Source: Ryuthela nishihirai (taxonomy: Eukaryota > Arthropoda > Arachnida > Araneae > Heptathelidae). From it: a DNA stretch of 64,000 nt. The stretch covers positions 38,276,001-38,340,000 of the forward strand of contig JAWZYU010000005.1 in the NCBI GenBank assembly GCA_038380435.1, written 5' to 3'. This document shows, piece by piece, positions 55,530 to 64,000 of the stretch. The notes beneath the pieces were generated by a model. It did not search any database. It was not told where the DNA came from and saw nothing but the letters and a program-made list of their open reading frames with translations. How positions within the stretch are numbered: position 1 is the first letter of the stretch; each line of letters begins with the position of its first letter. Made by a program: the position numbers and the translations under genes.

Positions 55530-57950
55530 CAAAATAATCCCGATTAACTGTCCTAACACGAAGCATGTACATTCTCCAGATTAAGTAGCCACTTCCTGAT
55601 TTTTTTCAATGAATTCTCTTTCATTATTAATTGTTTTAAGGTCTGTGGATAAAGCATTGAAATTTTTATTAGATAAATAAATAAAATATCTCTGCACAAG
55701 TGTTTTATGCGCTAGGTTATCAACCAATGCTATATCTTGCAAAAAACGCAAATTGGTTTCAACACATTGTCAAAAACGCGTTTGCTTTGGGAATGTTCGA
55801 AGATAAAATTGATTCCAATGAATTTGAAAAACGTATAATTTCCTCATTTGTAAAAATATTTTCTTTATTGTAAACGTTTATTAGACTGTCATGTTTTCTC
55901 ATTTGCAACATACCTGGAACAGTATAATTTTGAGCGCATTAGAGAGCTTTGATTGCGCTCCACCCCGCTCCACCCCAAGATAATAAACCTTGCACAGGTA
56001 CGATTTAACCCAAGCGAAATATAACATTTTTAGAACAGAAATATTCACAAAGTTACCAATATAATAAGTATTTAGTGAAATCCAGTTAATTTTTAATTAC
56101 TTTATATGTATTTTCCATGATAAACTTCAATCAATGTAAATACAACACGGAGGAGGCGGATTTTACTTAACGCCGTTATTGAGTTGTTTTACCTCCGAGC
56201 GGCACATTTTTGCACACAATGGCCTAAATGGCCAGATCACGAGAACCCTATGGGCTCAGAGATGATTGGAGGAAGTACTGGATAACTGTTATGAGACATA
56301 TGGAGCCTCTCATGTCTCTCTATTGTATTTATTTTTATTTATTGTTGCATTTTTATTGTATTTTTATTGTTGTAAATATTTATATGTATTAAGTGGTTTT
56401 TGGAAGTGCTGTTGTCGGGATGTGATTCGTACCTAGATACAGTCGAACTGTCTACTCCCTCTATTTTTTCGCACATACAGTTTACTGTCATAGAATTCTG
56501 TGAACGGAAAACAATTTTATTAAGTAGTCTTGCTGATCTTCTCTTAATCTGAAATATATATATATATATTTTTTAGTATTTACAGTTAATTTATTTAATT
56601 TAAACCAGTTCTGGATCTGTACAATATCACTCTTTACATTATTTAAAAATGTCTTGTTCCTAGCCTGAATAAATTAATGCAGTATCGTCAGCAAATCCAA
56701 AGCATTTTCTGCTAAGATTCATAGTACAAAAATCATTTATGTAAACTCAAAACAGAATCCCACTTCGATAGTGGTTTCGCGACTAACAAAATCATTAATC
56801 CTAACCTTTTGTTTTCTATTCGTTAAGTAAGTTTTAATCCATAATATAGTCTGCCTTCTAATCCCACTATTTTTAGCTTTTCAAATAAGATACTGTGACG
56901 AACTGAATCAAAAGCCTTTTTCAAATCTAGAAAAATTTTAAGTTTTGGTTAAAAGTTTTATATATTATAGAGGCCATCTCAAGAATGGCATTTTCTGTAC
57001 CCATCCCCTTTACAAAACCAAACTGGTTTGGAGCAAAAAAACTCATACTTGACAAAAAAAACTAACCAATTTTTGTTTATCAAGTTTTCCAAATGTTTTT
57101 GAAAAAGTAGATAAAATAGAAGTAGGTCAAATAATTTTCAATAAATTTCTGTCGCCTGCTTTGTAAATCGGTATTATAATTGCAATTTTCAAAAAACGGG
57201 AAGATTCCTTTCTGAAATGAAAAGTAGCATAGGACATGTACAATTTCAAACATAACTCTTTTAATAATTGCTACCGCAATGTTATGCCCCGGTGATCTAC
57301 TCACTTTTAACCATTTCAAAGCATCTAGAAGCTCCTTCTCTGAAATATGTGGCATAAAAAACGAATTGTAAATTTTAAATTTTAAACAGTTTAATTTATA
57401 TCATCTACCTTATCATCAATTTGTTCTTGTAAAAATAAAGATATAACAGTTGTAAAATATTCATTAAATATATTAACAAAATTCTAAAGACTTTCATCTA
57501 ATGTAATATTACCATTTGTACTTGAAATCTCTTTGCCAAGATTTTAATTTTACCTTATCTGCCACACATCTCATTCATGGTATCCTAAAGTTTTTTAGTA
57601 TTATTCCCTTTTTCATGAAGACATCTTTGTAATAATCATTTTTTGCTTCTCTAATTGTATTTGTCAAAATATTTTCATATCGTTCAAAAAGTATCAGCTT
57701 CACTCTGATCCAATCTACTCTTTTTATATTTTTTATATCTCACATTTTTATATTATACTGAATTAACTATAGCTGTGGTAATCCATGGTTTCAGCTTTTT
57801 TACTTTAGGAGTGGTAATAGCAACTTCCGATCGATTAATTGACATTTCTAAATCCCTTAAAAAATTATCATATGCGAAATTTATGCTACTCTGGAGGTAA
57901 ACATTTTGCCATGAATGTTACGACACAAATTTAAGAGGAGTATTATAGTC
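55530..57950 (-). pseudogene. Degenerate LINE (CR1/Jockey-like) reverse transcriptase, interrupted by repeat D
   Basis: Minus-strand pieces in order: ISEKELLDALKWLKVSRSPG near 57355-57290 (the 'LKxxKSPGxD' RT entry), KKAFDSV-like motif A near 56930-56900, and GFADDTALIYSG near 56700-56665 (catalytic FADD, motif C). A decayed C-terminal part lies down to about 55.53 kb. Stops and shifts throughout. Repeat D (56145-56432) sits between the RT and the downstream part. Confidence 0.75.
56145..56432. repeat. Dispersed repeat D, uninterrupted copy
   Basis: Matches 51979-52657 apart from the SINE insertion there, including 'atgagacatatggag', 'attgttgcattttattg'-type filler and 'ggaagtgctgttgtcgggat'. 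Confidence 0.85.
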
Positions 57951-58020
57951 GATTTTTGTCCTGATTACAGACTCTGAACTTTCCTTAATTGATTTAGTAA
58001 AACCGAAATTAATATTACAA

Positions 58021-58230
58021 CGTTGGCCGAGTGGTTAGCGCGCTTGGCTACTGATCTTACGGGATCTAGGTTCGAGCCCCGGATAAGGCATGGGCGTTTG
58101 TGTTGTTTTTCTGCTGAGGTCCTGCCAGCTCGCAGACCTTCTACTATGGCATATAAACTGACAGGCTCCTGTCAGACCTCTGTGGCAAGCAGTTGCTTGA
58201 GGGGGTATTTATTTATATTATTTATTTATG
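58021..58230 (+). mobile_element. SINE family A, intact copy
   Basis: The tRNA-like head has A-box region TTGGCCGAGTGG (58023-58034) and B box GGTTCGAGCCC (58069-58079), then a body ('gctgaggtcctgccagctcg', 'actgacaggctcctgtcag') and an AT-rich tail ('tatttatttatattatttat'). Not a functional tRNA gene: there is no CCA-proximal pairing to the 5' end and a SINE body follows. Confidence 0.88.
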
Positions 58231-58314
58231 AAATAGTGATCAGTGATATCTAGTTTAATTAAATATGTAGTCACGCAACTTAATTTAAAATTTCTAATAA
58301 AAAGGTGATCTAAA

Positions 58315-58695
58315 CAGGGGCGTATCGAAGGGACTATGGTTGAGGGAGGGGGGAGATCGAAAATTTTTCAACTAGGAACTCAAAATTTGCCAACTGAGAA
58401 AATAAGTCCTTTTCATATATTAACCCTGAATTTCATTCAGTGGGGGGAGGTGGGGGTACAGCTCCCATCTTTATCGCAACCGGGTCATACATAATTTTTC
58501 ATTAAAAAATAAATATTTCATTTCATTTACCTCTCCTAAATTTTTTAACAAGTCCCGTCGAATGTCACCAACTCCAGAAGATTTCGCCAAATTTTCTCGA
58601 TTATGCCGCCTGTCCTTAATATTCACAAAACAAATCCCATTTTTCACAACTCACCTGTATTTTACCAAGTGGCTTCGAATTTTGGCAACTGCCAT
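58315..58695 (+). mobile_element. Truncated relative of the 24905 minisatellite element
   Basis: Starts CAGGGGCGTATCGAAGGGAC, then a G run, 'aaaatttgccaactgag' and later 'cacctgtattttaccaagtg' + 'gcttcgaatttt', the same units as the internal array at 25-26 kb. The right end is missing. Confidence 0.75.
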
Positions 58696-59039
58696 AAATT
58701 AACTATAATTTTAATTTAATTAACCATAATTATAATTTAAGAGAGGCAGAGGAAAAGTTCTCGAAACGAAAACATACATTCCTATTGAGTAAGGAATTTG
58801 AAAAGAAAAAAAAAACTTATATTTTTAACGAATCAAGAAAATATCTTGATTAAAAAACAAAAATAACTTTTAATGAATACTGTGAATTGACAATACCATT
58901 TAGTTATGCGCCTAAAAATATTTGATCAAAAGCACTGGAAGAAATGAGCCAGATTCGGTATAGTGATTATTAGCTTTTTGAGCCTCAGGTTAGTAGTATA
59001 GTCACATTATACCGTACCCCCACTAGTGTTTCCCCCCCC

Positions 59040-59111
59040 CTATGACGTCACCGACCACGCCCCCTATGACGTCACCGACCACGCCCCCTATGACGTCACC
59101 GACCACGCCCA
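59040..59111. repeat. Three 24-bp units carrying TGACGTCA
   Basis: 'ctatgacgtcaccgaccacg' + 'cccc' is repeated three times. Each unit holds the palindrome TGACGTCA, the consensus site for CREB/ATF-type factors. A related 'tgacgtaatcattac' follows. No gene start was seen nearby. Confidence 0.85.
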
Positions 59112-59206
59112 CTTCCGCCCCTCCCCTATGACGCAACATGACGTAATCATTACATAATCATTACGTAACCGACCTTTATTAATAATTCATCCCCCTTCCC
59201 CTTCAG

Positions 59207-59474
59207 TGGCGCCATCTGTTGACAGTGAGAAGTACTATTTTCCCAAAAAAAACCCTTTATTTTCACTCTAATTTCTCGTTTTCGGACCCCCCGGTCGCCC
59301 TACCTATATTTTAAGCCCTCCCCCTTATTAAAAACCCTCCTGGCGCCATCTGTTGATAGTGAGAAGTACTATTTTCCCCAAAAACCCCTTTATTTTAAGT
59401 CTAACTTCTCGTTTTCGGCCCCCACGGTCGACCTACCTATATTTTAAGCCCTCCCCCTTATGAAAAACTCTCTG
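59207..59474. repeat. Tandem duplication, 134-bp unit
   Basis: TGGCGCCATCTGTTGA starts units at 59207 and 59341. Both continue with 'agtgagaagtactattttcc', 'cttctcgttttcgg'-like and 'acctatattttaagccctcc'. Confidence 0.9.
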
Positions 59475-59479
59475 GTTGA

Positions 59480-60700
59480 CCATTTTAAGGCCCCACTCCT
59501 TCACTCGGCTGATGCAAGTCTCAGAATAATTGCATGGAACGATTGACTGGTCTTAGAATAATTGTACAGAAAAGGATGATACAAAATTCCTTAGTAATTA
59601 AACACTCATCAAAATTCCCTTACCTCTATTAAAAATCATCCTACAGTTGAAACTCATTTTACTCTTACTGTTTCCATAGAAAATACCATAGGGTGAAATT
59701 AATAATGGTTTAAATTATTCGTAGGGATGACATGTTAAATCTGCTTTTAGAACACACGTCTGCAGTGGAAAAATTTTCAAACTCCGTTAATCAACTCCCT
59801 AGTAATTAAACACTCGTCAAAATATTCCTCACCTTTATTAAAATCACTCCAAGGTCGAAATAAAAATCAGTTTTTCTGTAGATGTGTTTCACCGGAAAAA
59901 AAAAAAATCGTCCCTCGCTCTGTGGATTCCGTCCGACCTACCATTCTTTATAACTAGCTTTTTCTATGTATTTCTTACATCAAAGCCAACACTAGCACTG
60001 AACTCTTTTGAATGCAGATCTCAAATTGTAAATCAACTCGCAGAGTTGTATTTATTCCTTAGTAATTAAAACTCTTTGCTATTCATTTAGCCAGGACGAC
60101 TAAACGATTCCTTTATAATTAAAATTCCCTGCTATTAAACTCCCTAGTAATTAAACACTCGTCAAAATTCCCTTACCTTTATTAAATAAAACAATTTTCT
60201 GTAGAGGCGTTTTATCGAAAAAAAAAAAAAAACTTCTCCTCGGCAACGAGAGTCGAACGCGTTACCCACAGCTTCACTCTGTGAACTCCTAACAAGAACC
60301 AACCTGCAATGGAAAAGGCATTCCTGAAGTCGTACGTGGAGTCATGCCCACACGTGTCCGTTTACCGGTCAGGTAGCAACGAAACATCTCGTGACACAAT
60401 CGCCCTGGGAGGTTGAGTGTCCAGCGCTCAGCAGTGTGATGACTCATACGATGTTGTTCTCTGAGGGTAGGTGACGTCACAACAAGGGGAAAGTAACGTG
60501 GAGTGACCAGCGAGTGACACGTATCAGAAGACTGAGCACTAGGGATGTTTAACCTTCAGTATAATTTTACACAGTGTGTTAGGATTAACAACTCTTATAG
60601 CATAGTTATTGCGGGTAGGCTCCCTCTCCACTTTTAAAATTTAGATCTTACATCGACAGTCTTTTCATATACGTATTTTTATAACCATTTTAAAACCAAC
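59480..60700. other. Repeat-rich non-coding DNA
   Basis: Short blocks recur: 'attaaacactcgtcaaaa' + 'ttccctta' near 59600, 59810 and 60140, and 'agtaattaaa' several times. This may be older satellite. No exon was supported. Confidence 0.4.
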
Positions 60701-60714
60701 ACTTATTTCTTTTA

Positions 60715-62196
60715 TCCCTAGCGATTACTGGTTGTTGCATTTTTTACTGGAAGAAACCCTACCCCTGCAGTAGCAGCCCCCGCAGAAAATAAAAAATGCT
60801 ATCGGGCGAAAAATTAATAAAAATCTGATTTTATTTGTCGTGATGAAAAATATTGATGGGGTAATAGGTTCGACTTAAAAGACTTCGTGTTCGGATCCTC
60901 ACCACGGACAACCTCTCGCTGACGGACGGTTAAACCCTACGAAATTATTCCAAACGGGGAATCACAAGGTTTTTATTGACGAATGAATCTTGGACCTGTA
61001 CTGCTTCCGTACATCATGAAAACCCACTCACAGCCTTGAACCGTGTTCCCAATTTCCTTTACTAAGTCACTTCAAAAAACATTGTGATTGCAAAAGTATG
61101 ACTAACTGTTTTATTACGCCGCGTTTTAAAAATACTTATTACTGTTGTAATCCGCGGTACGGGAGAGTAACACTGTTCGAAGAAAAATCAGGTAAAACAG
61201 TTTTTAAAAAAAAAATCGTTTCCTCCGTCGTTTGCCTATGTCTCATCACGCGGGTGAAAAAATATTTTTTTTTTTTTGTACGAGGTAGAATGTTAAAAGT
61301 ACGTCGCGTGAAAAAACTTTAGTCCCATCACGAATGCACATTAATGGATTAGGGAGGTCGTAGTTTAATACTTCAGCTATAAAAAAATAATACAATGTCT
61401 CACGCACCCCTCTCAACTTGTCTACGCTAATCCGCTGAAATTTTATTTGCAACGGGTCCCTAGCGATTACTGGTTGCTGCATTTTTTACGAGAAGAAACC
61501 CTACCCCTGCAGTAACAGCCCCCGCAGAAAATAAAAAATGCTATCGGGCGAAAAATTAATAAAATCTGATTTTATTCGTCGTGATGAAAAATATTGATGG
61601 GGTAATAGGTTCGACTTAAAAGACTTCGTGTTCGGATCCTCACCACGGACAACCTCTCGCTGACGGACGGCTAAACCCTACGAAATTATTCCAAACGGGG
61701 AATCACAAGGTTTTTATTGACGAATGAATCTTGGACCTGTACTGCTTCCGTACATCGTGAAAACCCACTCACAGCCTTGAACCGTGTTCCCAATTTCCTT
61801 TACTAAGTCACTTCAAAAAACATTGTGATTGCAAAAGTATGACTAACTGTTTTATTACGCCGCGTTTTAAAAATACTTATTACTGTTGTAATCCGCGGTA
61901 CGGGAGAGTAACACTGTTCGAAGAAAAATCAGGTAAAACAGTTTTTAAAAAAAAATCGTTTCCTCCGTCGTTTGCCTATGTCTCATCACGCGGGTGAAAA
62001 AATATTTTTTTTTTTGTACGAGGTAGAATGTTAAAAGTACGTCGCGTGCAAAAACTTTAGTTCCATCACGAATGCACATTAATGGAGTAGAGAGGTCGTA
62101 GTTTAATACTTCAACTATAAAAAAATAATACAATGTCTCACACACACCTCTCAACTTGTCTACACTAATCCGCTGAAATTTCATTTGCAACGGAGG
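60715..62196. repeat. Two near-identical tandem 742-bp units
   Basis: TCCCTAGCGATTACTGG begins unit 1 at 60715 and unit 2 at 61457. The units differ by only a few substitutions and homopolymer length changes. Minus-strand frames of 78-81 codons in both (e.g. FQRISVDKLRGV, GTKVFSRDVLLTFYLVQ) differ mainly by amino-acid-changing substitutions, so I do not call a gene. Confidence 0.93.
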
Positions 62197-62765
62197 CTGA
62201 TACTTCGAATCCGCTATATGTTCCGGAAGCTGCAGTGGAATGCATGACCCCTGCTGAATGCTACGCTATCAGAAGTCCATGTGGCTGTCACGTTCTCCAA
62301 GCGCTCAGAATATTACTATACTTATAACTGATCTAAAGTCCGTTTTAATCAATACTTATTTCTTTCAACTCTGCGACTATTGGGCTGGCACATTTTCACT
62401 AGAAGGACCGCCTCACAGTGACAATCCCGCAGAAAAAATTAATAAAAGGAAAAAGTCTGATTTTATTCCTCCTGATGAAAAATATTGAAGGTAATAGGGT
62501 CGACCTAAAAGGCCCGTGTTCGGATCCTTGCCCCGAATGGTTTTTAACAAAAGTCCTACGAAATTAAAAACTATCCCGTTACACGACGGCGTTGTTTAAA
62601 AATACTTATTACAGCTGTATCCTCAGCAAACTCTTTCCTAGGAAGTAACGCTACTCGATGCAGTCCCAGTTACATGCTTTTACCGGGTAAAGACTGTGCG
62701 CCAGAATGTTAAAAGTAGAATTCATACGTTTCCGTAAAAAAAAAAAACTTTAGTTCCTGCTTAAA
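62197..62765. repeat. Third, diverged unit of the 742-bp satellite
   Basis: 'atacttatttcttt', 'aaaatattgaaggtaatagg' (+ 'tcgac'), 'gtgttcggatcc', 'ttaaaaatacttattac' and 'gaatgttaaaagta' occur in the same order as in units 1 and 2, with deletions. Confidence 0.75.
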
Positions 62766-62769
62766 AGAG

Positions 62770-64000
62770 TATGGTTCGATTCAGGAAGAATAGGATTTGA
62801 CCTCGTGCATTAGAAAAGGGAACAAATCCGTCCCCGGTGTCCTTTGTTAGGTTGTAGTATTAGTATCCTTATACAAGCTCACTTCAAATTTTCATATGAT
62901 ATTCTGGGGTTGAGTTTCAACCTTTTTATTTTTTCCAACCGCGATAATGCGCAGTTTTCTGCGGAACGCGAGCGACTTCGACGCCAAGGACGACCCGCAC
63001 TAAACGGTACGACCGTGCACTAGAAAACCGTGAACGGACTTGTGTGAAACGTAATGTACAGAGCTTGACAACAGTAATGTAGACTGGGATCCTCGCTCAC
63101 TATACTATCATAACCATCGAGAAATTATCAAATATGAATAGACCTCTGTAAAGTTCCTACCCCACAATCTTCTGAGTTCATTCCCCGGTCGATGCTGTCA
63201 GGATCACAAGGGATGTTTTACACATTCAACGACTTTTTCTGACATTCGCTAATCAAAGTGTCTATCTACACATCAGACTTGTCATTACATCGACAAACTA
63301 CGTGTCCATAGGCTGAGTAAGCATTTAGAATGAAAAATTGAGTCTGCTTCACGACACATATTCGTAAAACGCTCATTAATTATTTTGTGAGAGAAAGCAT
63401 GCATAAAGTTCAAACACTAATACATCTCCCCTTTCTAAAAAAATCTGAAAAACTCACAGGAAAACAACAATATTTCCGTGAAAAATTAGGTCCCTGAATC
63501 GAGCCCTAGTTCGGCGTTCACTGACTTCAACCACCGATGAAACTTAACGTAAGCTCTCTCGCGGTTAGTTCAAGGTGCTTTCACACGCTCTTTTCAGAGT
63601 TCCTGGCCAACCTACTACGTTTCAATAAGCGCATAAGTGTGTGTGTGTGATGGTGGCTAGCTACAAACACAAGTTTCGCTACAATATAACACTGAGATGT
63701 CTGTTTAGTTATTTTTCTCTATTTCTATACTAGTGGTACAGTGCGAAAGTGGTTAGCACACGTTTTTTATATGTATCCTGTTTGGAAATAACACTGTCTA
63801 TGGACCATTACTCCTGTACATACCATAAGCATAATACCTCGCGATTCTAAGAGTCCCCCGAACCTTTATCTAATATTATGATATTATATTATGGTATATT
63901 AGGTATTAATCTTATTTTTGTAGTTCAACGGAGTGCTTTGAGCTTGCTCGACCGCTGTCATGGGTTGGACCGCTAGCGGCCCACATATTTAATCCAGAAT
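62770..64000. other. End of window, no feature supported
   Basis: Only a short (GT)n near 63640 and mixed-composition DNA. No exon, RNA gene or repeat partner was seen. Confidence 0.4.

Noticed and set aside
61246..61482. Small conserved minus-strand gene in the 742-bp satellite
   Set aside because: The two copies differ mostly by amino-acid-changing substitutions and the third is destroyed, so no sign of selection for protein.

Overview
The window looks like AT-rich animal nuclear DNA. Every mobile element belongs to a metazoan type: tRNA-derived SINEs, Tc1/mariner, hAT and Tigger DNA transposons, degenerate LINEs and two Ty3/Gypsy-type LTR elements. Real exons are short, have textbook GT-AG borders and are separated by kilobases of intron. 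An arthropod, perhaps a chelicerate such as a spider, is my guess. It rests on genome style and not on a diagnostic gene.

The one host gene I can assemble is on the minus strand and covers at least 45492 down to 426. I find eight exons: 45492-35328 (split by a retrotransposon), 30760-30698, 28594-28445, 17195-16902, 12260-12234, 10023-9979, 2699-2655 and 587-426. All have good splice sites and every junction I can build is phase 1. Three of the exons are only 27 to 45 nt. The predicted product has an unrecognised N-terminal segment, a long Pro/Tyr-rich repeat, a six-cysteine region that resembles an NTR (netrin/TIMP-like) domain, and the start of a second such region. The true first and last exons were not identified; 53869-53773 is a weak first-exon candidate.

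That gene's proline-rich exon is split by a Ty3/Gypsy element at 35653-44590, with a 4-bp duplication GTGG and exact restoration of the exon repeat once the element is removed. The element carries gag, a canonical -1 frameshift site (TTTAAAC) just before the gag stop, and a pol broken by two single-base deletions. Its two ends share only 391 bp of LTR, although the 3' end appears to run on for 883 bp. A second LTR element at 47199-51268 has complete LTRs, a 5-bp duplication, a tRNA-type primer site and a long gag-protease frame, but no reverse transcriptase or integrase, so it looks non-autonomous.

The rest is repeats. 1-13 kb holds an hAT MITE with a perfect 8-bp duplication, a satellite of about 118 bp, a decayed LINE and foldback elements. 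13-26.5 kb holds mariner and several Tc1-like relics, a LINE cut by a Tc1 element, a full SINE, and an hAT-like element filled by a minisatellite. 27-35 kb holds a satellite of about 280 bp, SINEs and foldbacks. 46-58 kb holds a long-TIR MITE, nested SINEs and another LINE. 59-63 kb holds tandem duplications, including a 742-bp satellite.
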